DNA of 64,000 nt from Siphonodentalium dalli (GCA_032622095.1 CP136065.1:247071474-247135473); one strand, 5' to 3'; shown: positions 22,619 through 34,236, counted from the first letter of the stretch. Translations and numbers: made by a program. Notes: generated from the letters alone by a model not told the origin.

Positions 22619-22737
22619 GTTTTCAATTCTGATGGATGATCTGTTTGAAGAGGCATTAGCATACGTCTGTTGGGCGAGAGGCAATATCAGCCAAGCATCG
22701 GATATGTTGGTGAAGATCGCTCACAAACAAGAACTTT
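22619..22737 (+). CDS. Host gene exon 3, residues 380-419
   Basis: Acceptor acatttcatttcag, donor TTT|GTTAGT. Encodes FSILMDDLFEEALAYVCW and ARGNISQASDMLVKIAHKQE. The A-x2-Y...A-x-G-x3-A pattern is TPR-like. The donor T joins AC of exon 4 to give tyrosine. Reading through the donor gives an immediate TAG. Confidence 0.85.
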
Positions 22738-22855
22738 GTTAGTTTATATACAGCTGTTAGACAACACATAGTTACATTGTGTATTTCATTGCCATTGAAC
22801 GAATCAAATGCCATGATAAGTGTAATGAATACGCGGAATGCAAAACATGTCTTAA

Positions 22856-23294
22856 CCCTTTACCCAACAAAACGGCCAAAAACGCCTAAATAAAGCTTCA
22901 ACAGCCTAAAATATCTTCGGTCTGTCTCAATAACACCATACAAATATGGATATCATTGGAACCGATTCATTGACCGCATTGTGATGGTTACAGTTATGCC
23001 CTGTGCCAATGCTTCTCTTATATATGCGAGTCGACCATAGGTTGCCTCGCATATATAAGAGAATGCATTGGCCTAAACACTTTTTACCATTTTTTCTTAC
23101 ATTCTTTAACAATTTTATAATTTTTCTTACATTTTTTAACAATTTTTATAATATTTTTCTACTTTATTTGACAATTTTATCATTTTTAATATGTGTTAAG
23201 CCAATGCATTCTCTTATATATGCGAGGCGACCTATGGTCGACTCGCATATATAAGAGAATGCATTGGCACAGGGCCGTTCTGTTGGGTAAAGGG
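22856..23294. mobile_element. TTAA-flanked MITE, CCCTTTACCCAACA family, copy 2
   Basis: TTAA at 22852-22855 and 23295-23298. Same ends and two internal hairpins as copy 1, but inverted, with the unique arm (aaagcttcaacagcctaaaa) at the left. Its right TTAA is shared with the next element at 23299. Confidence 0.9.
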
Positions 23295-23298
23295 TTAA

Positions 23299-23931
23299 CC
23301 CTATCATGACTGGAGCTTCCTGAAATTTTGCAAAAACCCTGTGCCAATGTATTCTCTTATATATGAGAGTCTCCCATAGGGAGCCTCGCATATATAAGAG
23401 AATTCATTGGCCTAACAATATTTACCTTGACCTTGTAAGCCAGTGCATTCTCTTATATATGCGAGGCTCCCTACTCTTGGGATCCAAATAAGCATACCCG
23501 TATGTTTATTAATTTTTTGGAAAAGGTGCTGCCCTATATGGTGCTTATTTGGGTCCGTATGTTTATTTAAAAAGTGGGATTTTCAAGAAATTTATAATAC
23601 AGGCCTATCAGAATTGTTGGGAGCCTTTATTCAGATCAGGAACAGATAGTCCAAACATGTTGCTGGAAGTCTGTTGGGTAACTCCTATGACAATAAACAG
23701 TGCAAAATTTTATAAATATATATGAGTGACCTTATAGCATTTCAGATAGTCTTGCTTCCATGTTGGAAATTGCCACCCTGTACTGTTATTCCGCCCCATA
23801 ATCTTATTTGATTTAGCAGAATTTTTCACCCTGTACTCTTATTCCGCACCGAATGCTTATTTGGACCCCGAGAGTGTGGGAGACTTCCATATATAAGAGA
23901 ATGCACCAGCGCAGCTCCCATCATGAAAGGG
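23299..23931. mobile_element. TTAA-flanked MITE, CCCTATCATGACTGGAGC family, with nested insertion
   Basis: Left end CCCTATCATGACTGGAGC, right end GCAGCTCCCATCATGAAAGGG, TTAA on both sides (23295-23298, 23932-23935). It carries the same class of ctcttatata hairpins (23340-23460), one of which is split by the ACTCTTGGG element at 23473-23875. Related decayed copies: 24684-24918 and 60630-60856. Confidence 0.82.
23473..23875. mobile_element. ACTCTTGGG-terminated MITE nested in TTAA element
   Basis: Left actcttgggatccaaataag, right cttatttggaccccgagagt. The hairpin arm of the host element (gcgaggctccct / gtgggagacttccatatata) is interrupted exactly here, which dates this insertion after the host. 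Confidence 0.78.
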
Positions 23932-24459
23932 TTAATCAAGTATCTTTGATCAAATTGCGGAAGGCATAACACACACGATCCAATGGAGCTTTCCACAAAT
24001 ATTGAATAGTGGGAGGAGCTTACTGTTACTAGGAGACAAAGCATCTGCAGAAATTGTTAATTAGTTTTGCCTTATGCTATAATAGACCAGAGAACATACT
24101 TGCTTTTCACCTTTAATTGTAAAAATAATGATAAGTGTCAAGCATTTACATTTGTACACATATGACAATATTTTCTCTCTATAATTTGCATCAATCTGAC
24201 TTAGTGACCCGTCCGAAAAATAGGAATGGCCATGTTGGATGCCATATTGTCTGGGGGTCTTTGCGGCCACTTAGAATTCTTGTTAACATGTGAAAAAAAT
24301 TAGAGGAGACCTTATGGAAGAAAATTAGGTGAAGTTGAGTCCTGGGGGGGGGGGGGGGGTGTGCAAGTGTCCTGGACTAATTGTCTATTTATTCAATCTT
24401 TTTATAGACCTAGATAAAGTGTCTGTAGTCTGCATATAATATTTATTGTCTATTTATAG

Positions 24460-24652
24460 ACTTAGAAAAAGCTTTGCTGCTATCAGAGATTGGTCGAATG
24501 TACGCTCAGTTTGATGACCCTCAGCTGGCGACAAAGTTCTTCCGTCTGGCCTCGGAAGCTGCGCATGAATATGGTCAAACTGATACAGATAAAGATTTCA
24601 ATGATGTTAATCATCAAATGTTACATCTGATGGCGAATGTCCACGATCAGGG
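24460..24652 (+). CDS. Host gene exon 4, residues 420-483
   Basis: Acceptor tctatttatag, donor GG|GTTAGT. Encodes LEKALLLSEIGRMYAQFDDP and QLATKFFRLASEAAHEYG, which fit two TPR helices, then NHQMLHLMANVHDQG. Ends with two bases that join G of exon 5 to make glycine. Confidence 0.88.
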
Positions 24653-24683
24653 GTTAGTGGCAAAATAGCTAATTAATAATTAG

Positions 24684-24918
24684 CCCTTCTAATACTGGAG
24701 CTTCCTGAAATTTTGGGAAAATCGTGTGCCAAGGCATTCTCTTATATATGCGAGTCTCCCATATGCGAGTCTCCAATATGGAGCCTCACATATATAAGAG
24801 AATACATTGGCCAAACAATATTTAGCTTGACCTTGTAAGCCAGAGCATTCTTATATATATGTGAGGTTCCCTATTGGAAACTCGCATATATAGGAGAATA
24901 CACTGGCACAGATTGAGG
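24684..24918. mobile_element. Decayed TTAA-type MITE next to exon 4
   Basis: Left CCCTTCTAATACTGGAGC after TTAG, then cttcctgaaattttg and two degenerate ctcttatata hairpins; the right end is decayed. Same family as 23299-23931. It starts 31 bp after the exon-4 donor. Confidence 0.65.
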
Positions 24919-25155
24919 GTTTGTGACAATTAAGTTAAATAGATATGGCTCAATCGACCCCCATAATTATGTATATATAATTTGGTATGAGGTATCTCAA
25001 ACATACATACGCAGAAAATTTCCAAACAAGATAGTCGATATTGCGCTAAAAATACATGTTTTGTTTCTTTTATTTCTGATAAATTTGAGATTGTTATGTT
25101 GTATCTCAAACATGCATACGCAGAAAATTTCCAAACAAGTTAGTCGATATTGCGC

Positions 25156-25885
25156 CAGTCTTCACGCTGCCGTGAGCAAATTTTGCAAATTGCGAAAGAA
25201 AAACAAAAGTGGCTCAACAAAATAGGCTAGTGGCTAAAGAAAGTGGCTCAAAGAATTTGGGTGTGTGGATCTTAAATTAACTGCCGTCGGATATTAAGTT
25301 TAACAATCATGTTGACAGTCTGAATGAAAGCTCTCGCTAATTGATTCACGGCTTATATCATGGCGACTGGTTGTAATTGCATCGCGTACAGTGAATGGAA
25401 TTCCTACTCCTACTCGATAAAAACACACATTCATTGTATTGCTTTCAATCGCGAAACATTAGTGAAACAAAGAAAGGACGCATATCCTATATCAGACTTT
25501 GCATAAACACTATATTGTGTACCCGTGTCGACTGTCAAATGTGAGAGGGCCTTCTCGTACCGACATTTAATCAAAGACAAACGGCGAAACAGACTTGTTG
25601 TTCCACATTAAAACTTACTAATGAAGATTGCAATTGAAGGCCCTCCAATGTTAGACTTTAATTTTGGTAAAACATTTAATAAATTGGCAGATGTAAAATC
25701 TCGCAGAATTTTCAATGTTTGATCTGGTTTGATTATTAATATTGTCAATGTTGTTGGAGTTTTACCTACCAGAACATGTTATATTATAAAAAAAATGTGG
25801 CTCAAGTAAATGAATAGTAGCTCAAAAACATTCACAAGTGGCTAAGGTGGTGGGTCAAGAAAAATTTGGGCCAGTGTGAACACTG
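25156..25885 (+). mobile_element. hAT element with 8-bp duplication TATTGCGC, internally deleted
   Basis: Ends CAGTCTTCACGC and CAGTGTGAACACTG, flanked by tattgcgc at 25148-25155 and 25886-25893. Subterminal gtggctcaa/tggctaaa motifs are repeated at both ends (25200-25255, 25797-25855). 730 bp. It keeps only the end of the transposase gene (25525-25722). The flanking sequence attgcgctaaaaatacatgt is itself duplicated (25042, 25887). Confidence 0.9.
25525..25722 (+). pseudogene. hAT transposase C-terminus (ZNF862-like type)
   Basis: VSTVKCERAFSYRHLIKDKR then RNRLVVPH, an in-frame TAA, and NLLMKIAIEGPPMLDFNF...LADVKSRRIFNV to a TGA. The CERAFS...IK...RNRL...L.IaIEGPP pattern is the dimerisation end of hAT transposases related to ZNF862/KIAA1586-type proteins. 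The internal stop makes it a pseudogene. The catalytic core is missing. Confidence 0.82.
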
Positions 25886-26068
25886 TATTGCGCTAAAAAT
25901 ACAAGTTTTGTTTCTTTTATTTCTGATAAATTTGAGATTGTTGCGTTTGTGTAGGATTTAATTTTTTAATCAGCGGTCACATAAAAATTACACATGTAGA
26001 CCATGGGAAGAAAATCTACAGCTGTCTTCGTTCTGAAACGTTTATGGTACTAAATACTTGTTGATTAA

Positions 26069-27126
26069 CACGTTGAGTGCCGGCTACGAGTTATCTCGTA
26101 CTACACTATATTCCAGGGTGCCACTACGAGTTATCTCGTACTTTATATGGGGTCTAGATATTCTGCTGTAGAAATTTAAGAAATTAAGTTCCCCACGTAA
26201 TAATGATTTCAACCATCTTAGGAAGCTCATATATATGTGTGATGTTACTGGTGCCACTGCATCTGTGTAGTAAAGGAACCTAATTTGGGCCGAAAGTATG
26301 GTTATACTGACGCATTGGCCCCTAACTCCATTGTGCCGTCTGAATTGGCATTATATGATAAGATCCACAAAAGTCCCTAATATTCTGCACTCCAGAATAA
26401 CGAGTTAGTTCGTGTATTTGAACAGTAGACATCAATTTTGAGATAGCACGATCACACATGTAAGATTGTATATGTCAGAATGTAGGTACGAGATAACTCG
26501 TAGTCGGCACCCAGCGCCACCCATCTAAACCTGGAATGTGGGATACAATATTTCCTGGCTGTGACAACGAGTTATGTTGTTGCCAGAACTAGCGCAGGGT
26601 ACTACAAAAGGTCAAATGAGCACATGTTTATTATTTACAATATCGAACATGATCATCTGATGAAGTAATCATGAGAAAAATGTAGTAAAGTGTGGATACG
26701 AGATAACTCGTAGTTGGCACCCAGCCAAAATACCATGAGATGGCATTGCTCTGTGCCGAGTTATCTCGTAGTGCATTTATGTCATGTTTTTATGTGATCC
26801 AAGCTGATACATGACCAATTTTGGGGTTTGAGGGTGGTTATATGGTGATATCTACCTATTTAATACATAATATAAAGTTAGCACCATGGAATGTTACACT
26901 ATAGGATTCCGGCACTCAACGTGTTCAAGCCTTGAAATAGTGGGTCTGTCATTTGCAGAATGAGGTCCCCAGAGGGTGAATTTAGTGATGGGGACCTCAT
27001 TCTGCTTACACCTCAGAGGGTGAATTTGGTGATGCTAGCCCGATATGCGGGGTAGCATCACTAAATTCACCCTCTGGGGACCTCATTCTGCAAATGACAG
27101 ACACCCTATTTCAAGGCTTGAACGTG
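26069..27126. mobile_element. TTAA-flanked MITE, CACGTTGAGTGCCGG family, with nested MITE
   Basis: TTAA at 26065-26068 and 27127-27130. Ends CACGTTGAGTGCCGG and CCGGCACTCAACGTG, the right one split by the insertion at 26926-27120. The interior carries several palindromes of type tacgagttatctcgta (about 26087, 26125, 26485, 26697, 26753). No ORF. Confidence 0.88.
26926..27120. mobile_element. CAAGCCTTGAAATAG MITE (hAT-type), copy 1
   Basis: Ends CAAGCCTTGAAATAG and CTATTTCAAGGCTTG. Exact 8-bp duplication aacgtgtt (26918-26925, 27121-27128), which lies in the terminal repeat of the host TTAA element. Interior: gcagaatgaggtccccagag inverted repeats around gatgctagcccgatatgcgg. Related copies: 28737, 52250, 52672, 54099, 59966. 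Confidence 0.93.
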
Positions 27127-27369
27127 TTAAAACAAAGAGAAAGCAGTGTGTGAAGTTTTTTAATTGTTTCGTGTTAAGATAATGCAATATACCTTTTCGT
27201 GAAGTTATGCATTATTTCGTTTCTGATTACATAATTGCAATGAATACAAATGACGGGTATATAAATGTTCTTTGTTACTTTCTATTGTCCGCTGTCATGA
27301 ACAAATTCTCATTTCTATATTAGAAATGGAATGGTCATGCTTCTCTTTGTTGTCACTGGATGCGCGTGG

Positions 27370-27830
27370 GAATACTTTATTTCACTAAACTGTATTTCTA
27401 CACCCCACCCCACATATACGCGTGCATGCATATATTGAACGAAACAAATTCAGCATATTACTTCAAATATTACTATATACAGTTGTATAGTGTATACTAA
27501 CTGAAAAATACTCAATTCTGGAGGGGCTTGCAGCACATTTTTATCTTAAACGGACCCCCTTTGAAGCCTGTATTCTGCATGCAGCCTAAGGATCACTGGC
27601 TCCTGCACTGCTGCCCATTTGTGGGAACACTTTATTTCAATAATACTGTATTTTCTACCCCACCCTCTCCCCAACCCACATATATGCATTCACATATGGA
27701 ACGCAACAATCAAAATATTTTACTTTATTACTATATATATATACTAACTGAAACAGGCTCTATTTGGGGGCCTTTATTTAGCGGGGGGCTTGTGGCACCT
27801 CTGTGGGCTTTGCGCACATTATATGATCTT
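27370..27830. repeat. Degenerate ~250-bp tandem duplication
   Basis: Two diverged direct copies share actttatttca...ctgtattt, ctaccccaccc, actatatatac...actaactgaaa and a ggggcttg block (about 27371-27530 and 27627-27795). No gene seen. Confidence 0.65.
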
Positions 27831-28179
27831 GAGTTCGGTACTCGATCACCTTGTTCGAAGTTGTATATATTTTATGACTTCAATTTGTTTTTCTGGGACA
27901 TATAATGCTCGTAGAAAGGTAGTTCAGGTAATTATCAAACTATTTCGATACTGGGAAAAATTCAAAAGTGAATATATTAAGGTGGAATTTAGAGCGCAAA
28001 CTGCCATATGGTTTAATAAAAAAATTAAGGGTTAAATAGTGATGTTAATTTTTAAATCTCAAGCATTTGTGCCAAGTTGTAAAAAGTTTGTGACCATTTA
28101 CTTAAAGTGATGTGAAACATTCCAGTATGGTGATCAAATAGAAATAGAGAATAATCTTGTTCAAAGTAGTAATTTTTTC

Positions 28180-28410
28180 AGATATTATATCCAAATTGGC
28201 AACACACACCGTTATTCCCATATAATAATTAAATGCAGTGACTACAGATGGCAAAACCGTTTTCCTTACTTTATCGCCGATAGATATGCCCCAAATCGAG
28301 TAGTAAATATTTACAATTGAGCGTAGTTCAGACGATGATTTATATGGAGTGGTATGGCCGATTTGCTTGAGAGTTTCGGCGATGTTAGTAGAATGTTACA
28401 TTTCTGCAGT
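28180..28410. repeat. Dispersed repeat shared with 60430-60600 and (inverted) 41095-41190
   Basis: Shared phrases: attaaatgcagtg, gagtagtaaatatttacaat, gcgtagttcagac, atggagtggta. Divergence suggests an old family. Not classified. Confidence 0.65.
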
Positions 28411-28736
28411 TGGCATAGCGCCTAAATACTAACTTATCAGTTTCACACACCCGAACAAGTACATATTATGTCTTTAAAAAACTTAATTTTGCTTTATAAA
28501 CAAATCTGTTAACAAAGGAACCTGGTCATACTTTTTATGAAGCTCTGGTGTTTTGATGACATGTATAGGGAGAATTAATTTCTCCGAGAGAGTTTGCTGA
28601 AGAAAGAGTCATCCCTAAATCTAATAATTAATCTGAGACAATGTTAGAATGTCCTCCCTAAATAAAATGCTGTTATAATCTTGCTTCAGTTGATGAGCAA
28701 ATAATTGTTTTTGGAATAACTGTACCCAAGCCTTGA

Positions 28737-28980
28737 AATAGTGTGTCTGTCATTTGCAGAATGAGGTCCCCAGAGGGTGAATTTAGTGATGCTACCCCTC
28801 ATAGTGGGCTAGCATCACCAAATTCACCCTCTGGGGACCTCATTCTGCTTACACCTCAGCAGAATGAGGTTCCCAGGGGGTGAATTTGGTGATGCTAGCC
28901 CGCTATGCGGGGTAGCATCACTAAATTCACCCTCTGGGGACCTCATTCTGCAAATGACAGACACACTATTTCAAGGCTTG
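28737..28980. mobile_element. CAAGCCTTGAAATAG MITE, copy 2
   Basis: Same termini as copy 1; exact 8-bp duplication actgtacc at 28729-28736 and 28981-28988. Two inverted modules gcagaatgaggtccccagag...ccctctggggacctcattct lie head to tail around ttacacctcagc. Confidence 0.93.
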
Positions 28981-29133
28981 ACTGTACCCACTTCATTTTC
29001 TATGAAGTATTTAGCCTGATCTAGTCATTGGTTTGCAAAGTTCTCATGTAATTATATAGAATTATTACATTAGGGCAGGAGTGAACATTGAGTGTAGGGA
29101 TAAGAAGTAAGCGATATTGCCATCAGCCATTAA

Positions 29134-29516
29134 CCCTTTACCCAACAAAACGGCCAAAGACGCCAAAATAAAGCTTCAACAGCCTAAAATATCATCGGTC
29201 TGTCTCAATAAAACCATACAAATATGTATATCATTGGAACGGGCTCATTGACCACATTGTGATGGTTACAGGTATGCCCTGTGCCAATGCATTCTCTTAT
29301 ATATGCGAGTCAACCATAGGTCGCCTCGCATATATAAGAGAATGCATTGGCCTAAAAAAAACACACTTTTTACCATTTTTTCTTACATTCTTTAACAATT
29401 TTATAATTTTTAATGTGTTAAGCCAATGCATTCTCTTATATATGCGAGGCGACCTATGGTCGACTCGCATATATAAGAGAATGCATTGGCACAGGGCCGT
29501 TCTGTTGGGTAAAGGG
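29134..29516. mobile_element. TTAA-flanked MITE, CCCTTTACCCAACA family, copy 3
   Basis: TTAA at 29130-29133 and 29517-29520. Complete, with two ctcttatata hairpins. Ends 49 bp upstream of exon 5. Confidence 0.92.
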
Positions 29517-29565
29517 TTAATCACTGGAAATGACAGTGTTTGTAGTGATCATGTTTTTTCTCCAG

Positions 29566-29705
29566 GTTGATGACTGAAACCAAATGCAGGGAATCTAAAG
29601 CGCTGTGGTCGTCAGTAATTAACAGCGGCTACAAACAAATAAGTACCCCCTCGTACCTCGCGGCCTTCGATGCTCTTCTGTGCTTCCATTCTGGGACATT
29701 CCCTG
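29566..29705 (+). CDS. Host gene exon 5, residues 484-530
   Basis: Acceptor catgttttttctccag, donor CCTG|GTAAGT. Encodes LMTETKCRESKALWSSVI and YKQISTPSYLAAFDALLCFH. Helical, TPR-like continuation. The last base joins GA of exon 6 to make glycine. Confidence 0.88.
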
Positions 29706-30180
29706 GTAAGTTAGAGTTACCTCCCTTCATGTGCTTCCATTCTGTGACATTCCCCGTTGACTTAGTGTTAGCTCCCTAGCTGTGCTTCCATTCTGGGACA
29801 TTCTCTGCTAAGTTAGAGTTACCTCCCCTCCTGTGCTTCCATGCATGGGATATTCCATGGTGATTTAGAATTACCTCCCTTACTGTGCTTCCATGCTGGG
29901 ATATTCTGTGGTGATATAGAATTACCTCCCTTACTGTGCTTCCTGCTGGGATATTTCCTGGTGATACCTCACTTACTGTGCTTCCATGCTGGGATATTCC
30001 CTGGTGATACCTCACTTACTGTGCATTCCATGCATTGGATATTCCATGGTGATTTAGAATTACCTCCCTTACTGTGCTTCCATGCTGGGATATTCTCTGG
30101 TGATTTAGAATTACCTCCCTTACTGTGCTTCCATGATGAGGCATTCCCTGGTGGGTTACCTGGTGGTCTTTAAACTTTTA
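29682..30180 (+). repeat. Minisatellite made of the exon-5 donor edge
   Basis: Unit of ~48-60 bp: tgtgcttccattctgggaca, ttccctggtaagttagagtt, acctccctt. The first unit is the true 3' end of exon 5 and its donor; about nine diverged copies follow (gctgggatattctctggtga and variants). Further copies at 30590-30735 and an inverted pair at 30293-30342. Confidence 0.88.
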
Positions 30181-30965
30181 ATCGACTGATCAACATTGGC
30201 ACAATTGTTAAATAAGTCAACCCTGAAATCCATCCGTCGATTGGTCGAAACAAATTCCTAACTTTGGCTGCTGATTGCCGTAATCATCAGAAATTTAGAA
30301 TTACCTGTGCACGGAAGCACAGTAAGGGAGGTAATTCTAAATTCATTCCACTGGATTTCTTGTGATATAAATACTATTTTCAAAGCTTGTTTAGAGTAAT
30401 CAGACAAAAACTTAAGAACAAGATTTTAAAAAATGGCACCCCAAAAGGCATACCCATGTTAGATATGTTTATGAATGGAAAATCAGGAATTGGGTTCCAA
30501 CTAATGGACATGTAATCAATTAATCAATTTCTCCTGGCAACTAGGCAAATTTTGAAAACTACTAATCATTTCAGCACTAGAGTTGTTACTCCCTTACTGT
30601 GTGTTTCCATCCTGGGACAATTCCGGTGTGCTAAAGTGACCTCCCTCACTGTTCTTCCATCCTGGAACATTTCCCGATGAGCAAGAGTTACCTCCCTTTC
30701 TGTTCTTCCATCCTGGGACAATTCCCGGTGAGCTAGAATAATGAAATTTGGAATAGATTGTCTTCATTTAATTCAAGTTAAAATAATTAAATATAGATTG
30801 TATGTAAAATATGCTGAAATTTAGCATAGAGTATCTGCATATAAATACAGATTACGCCAAAAATCAGCTAGATTGCCTACATATAAAGTATGCTTACATT
30901 TAGCACAGTGTATTTAGTTCTACTGTAGATATAGACAAATTATAGAATCTTTACATCTATTACAG

Positions 30966-31116
30966 GAGGTGATATGGATTGGCTGAAGGAAGCTGAGGAA
31001 AAACTGAATAAAGCTGTTAATAAGAAATATCACCTGAATCTGCATTTGTCTTTCGTTCTCGCATGGCTCGGGAAGTCAAAAGAATCAATATTAGCACTTT
31101 GTAACCTATCTTATGG
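30966..31116 (+). CDS. Host gene exon 6, residues 531-580
   Basis: Acceptor atctattacag, donor TATGG|GTAAGG. Encodes GDMDWLKEAEEKLNKAVNKK and LHLSFVLAWLGKSKESILAL. Helical and TPR-like. Two final bases join T of exon 7 to give glycine. Confidence 0.88.
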
Positions 31117-31629
31117 GTAAGGTATCTGAAGGCCTTAAATCTGAGATGTTCTTGATACTTTCATGCCTCGCGACGACAGAAGAATAATGACTAGCAATGC
31201 TCAACCTTTCTTAAGCCAACCGCACATGTTGCGATATATATTGTGGTGACTCATGCCGGTGCCGGTTATGATCGTAATGTGTGCAGTATGAAGTCATACA
31301 ATATTTTGTTGAATGATCCACATTGTAGCATTTAAGAAAACTTAATTTTCAATGATCGACATCGTTCCATTTATAGGAAGTGGCCAATCAGCTTTGAGTA
31401 TTTATTTAATCTTGTAGCAATCAGCTGTTTCACTCCACAACAAAAATATAATTGCCCTTCACTAAAGTCACAGACTAAATACATTCTGAATTGAGATGGA
31501 AAATATTAAGTAAGATTGATTGGGGACATAAAATAAAAAACATCAATTTCCCTGCAGGGAGCCCCACACATATATAGAAGCATATAGAAGAGTGTCGTCT
31601 GCTTATGTTTGTCTGGGGCTCTGTATGGG
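31117..31629. other. Intron 6, left part, no gene
   Basis: Unassigned; cgcacatgttgcgatatata near 31220 may be a MITE fragment. No coding signal. Confidence 0.4.
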
Positions 31630-32073
31630 TGAAATTATAAAATTGTTAAAGAATACAAGAAAAAATTATTAAAATTGTAAAAAATTGTTAGGCCAATGCA
31701 TTCTCTTATATATGCGAGGCGACCTATGGTCGACTCGCATATATAAGAGAATGCATTGGCACAGGGTATATTCATGTACCATCGACAGATGTTGATTTTC
31801 CCCAGGGTTCGCGCTACCACATGCCTCCCTGACCGACATGGGAGGTTAATAAAAAATTATAAAATTGTTAAAGAATACAAGAAAAAATTATTAAAATTGT
31901 AAAACATTGTTAGGCCAATACATTCTCTTATATATGTGAGGCGACCTATGGTCGACTCGCATATATAAGAGAATGCATTCGCACAGGGTATATTCATGTA
32001 CCATCGACAGATGTTGATTTTCCCCAGGGTTCGCGCTACCACGCGCTGCCTCCCTGACCAACATGGGAGGTTA
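31630..32073. repeat. Tandem duplication of a half TTAA-MITE (2 x ~222 bp)
   Basis: Two direct copies, each with ataaaattgttaaagaatac, one ctcttatata hairpin, cacagggtatattcatgtac, catcgacagatgttgatttt and cccagggttcgcgctaccac. The left TTAA terminus is missing from both, so a truncated element was duplicated. Confidence 0.85.
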
Positions 32074-32526
32074 ATAAAAACAATAAAACAGGCAAATATG
32101 GATTATGACTATAGTTCGATAAAAGAAAAGAAATAATAACTATTAGTCACCTGCACAAATAAAATATCCCAGTGAGGTTCGATCTTTCCATGCTCAGGGA
32201 AGCTTTTGGTTTATATAGGAAATATGAGGCTATAAATTGCCATGTCATATACACATATCATATAAACAAGCTACAACTCTTTATTATACGATCACAAATG
32301 GATTATAGGAAATGTTTCTGTTAGATAAATATCGTTATCCCTCAGAAGGGGATATAGAAATTTTCACTTTGATACCCGCCTGTGCATGAGCGATTGATTC
32401 ACTTACTTAATTAATGCAGCAATGTATTGAACTCTTATTTAATTAAATTATTAACTCTATAATTAAAGTAGCGATGTATATAATGTATCTAATTTATGTC
32501 CATGGTTAAATATAGAATATACACAT

Positions 32527-32645
32527 AGTGTTTCTGAATAACAAATTTAATCCACGAGTGGGATTTGTGATTTACACCACGAGCTTCAGCGAGTGGTGTA
32601 AATGCCAATCCCACGAGTGGATTAAATTTGTTATTCAGAAACACT
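32527..32645. mobile_element. Short fold-back element
   Basis: agtgtttctgaataacaaat and tttaatccacgagtggga pair exactly with tcccacgagtggattaaa and tttgttattcagaaacact around a ~45-nt loop that itself contains an inverted pair (gatttacaccac / gtggtgtaaatgc). Confidence 0.85.
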
Positions 32646-32649
32646 CTGC

Positions 32650-32840
32650 GTATATTTTGTTTATGCCACGATCTTTACAATGCGATGGATAAACAGTTTT
32701 CCGTTCAAATTGTATGGAGAAAGTTTAATCCACTCTGCGAAGTTTATGCCACGATCTTTACAATGCGATGGATAAACACTTTTCTGTTCAAATTGTATGG
32801 AGAAAGTTTAATCCACTCTGCGAAGTTTAATCAACAGTAG
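32650..32840. repeat. 85-bp tandem duplication
   Basis: Two near-identical copies of gtttatgccacgatctttac, aatgcgatggataaaca and tggagaaagtttaatccact. The atccac phrase echoes the adjoining fold-back arm. Confidence 0.85.
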
Positions 32841-33736
32841 GTACGTTTAATCAACAGGTGTTGATTAAATGTAAAATTTAAACAGATGGCTTTATTTATA
32901 TAGTAAGATAGGCGATCGTGGTATAAAGAGCATTTTTCGGTTTTTACAAACAGGTAAAAGAGCCCAGGCCTCAAGTTGAATTTGACACGTTGTAGAACTA
33001 TCGATTGATCAAGTGGCATCCTAAATTTGTCACTTTTGATTGGCTTGTGGACAGTGTACAGGAACTGATCACTCCGTCTACCTTGACGGCACATGTATTC
33101 CTGTTAGTTGTTGTTTTCAAGTCAGCTTTCAAAATCCATGTGAATCAGAAGAGTTAACATTACTTCATTTTAGAAATATCTTGAATATCGATTGGGTCAT
33201 TAGATTTTGACCAGCAGAGTAATTAAACAAAGTTTTAATGTCACGTTTATAGGTGGTTCATAGGTTTTTGTGAAGTGTACAACACGCAGCATGCGCGCGC
33301 CCATGATCGACTTGAAGTGACGTAGGTGGTTCATCGCTTTTTATGAAGTGTTGAATTCAGTTATTGGTTTATGAACCTCAGAAAACTTTGTGTACGCCAT
33401 ATGGCGAAATGTACTGATTCTTACAGGTGCTAATTGTGTGAATGCGGAGGGTGTGTGATTATTATATGTCATGTTAAAATTGTGTTTTGTTGAAATTGTA
33501 ACATACTTATGGGGAAAATATTAGATAAGATTGAGTAAGCAGATAGACCAACTGTTAGCTTTGATGCATTAATTGAAGGTGTTTATGAGGAAAAGTATTG
33601 TTGTAAATGGTGAATTGTTTTGCAAATGCATATAATAAAAAGAGTGCAAAATACAAAAATTCTCTATCCCTCATGTGTTTATAATATTGAAAGATTGTGA
33701 AAGTCCAATGTGTGATAATGTGTCTAATGATTACAG
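32841..33736. other. Intron 6, right part, no gene
   Basis: No supported feature, apart from a twice-repeated aggtggttcat...tgaagtgt phrase at about 33252 and 33325. Confidence 0.4.
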
Positions 33737-33874
33737 TGCTCAGGGGCAGCCATCATACAAGAAGTCCAGTGTGTGGGATCCATTAATAAATGAAGTGTTA
33801 AGGCAGAAGAGTGAAGTGCGGCCACTCAAGGTCATTTGGAGGACACAACTTCAGCCATATTGTCTGAGTGAAAA
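33737..33874 (+). CDS. Host gene exon 7, residues 581-626
   Basis: Acceptor gtgtctaatgattacag, donor AAAA|GTGAGT. Encodes AQGQPSYKKSSVWDPLINEV and RPLKVIWRTQLQPYCLSE. Its last two bases (AA) join G of exon 8 to give lysine. Marks the change from helical to mixed sequence. Confidence 0.87.
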
Positions 33875-33915
33875 GTGAGTTTTCATTGGTTGAATCATCT
33901 CATATGATCAGTTAA

Positions 33916-34168
33916 CCCTTTCCATACTAAATACTTATTGACAAGTACTTCCCTTAGAAAATGTTCAGATATTAAGTTCAAGAAATTACCATAGGTCGTT
34001 TGTTGATCTTATTATCAGAACATTTTCCTCTAATAAATAGAATTCCTTCTGCACTTGTACTATCTGTCGTCTGCTTATTTTTCCTGAAAATCCCTCCAGA
34101 TGGATAATAGACCAATCCAATGTATACTTTTATAACTGAATGGGAGAATCCATTTAGTATAGAAAGGG
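33916..34168. mobile_element. TTAA-flanked MITE, CCCTTTCCATACTAAATAC copy
   Basis: TTAA at 33912-33915 and 34169-34172. Ends CCCTTTCCATACTAAATAC and GTATAGAAAGGG. Begins 41 bp after the exon-7 donor. Confidence 0.88.
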
Positions 34169-34236
34169 TTAATGATGAAGATTCATTTTAGGGTCATTCG
34201 AAGGTCAATTGTCAGCTCTTATTGCCTTTCTTAGTT

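Noticed and set aside
29259-29570. ORFs with CANAFSYICESTIGRLAYIRECIGL
   Set aside because: Translation of the 70-bp MITE hairpin, which recurs in many frames and places.
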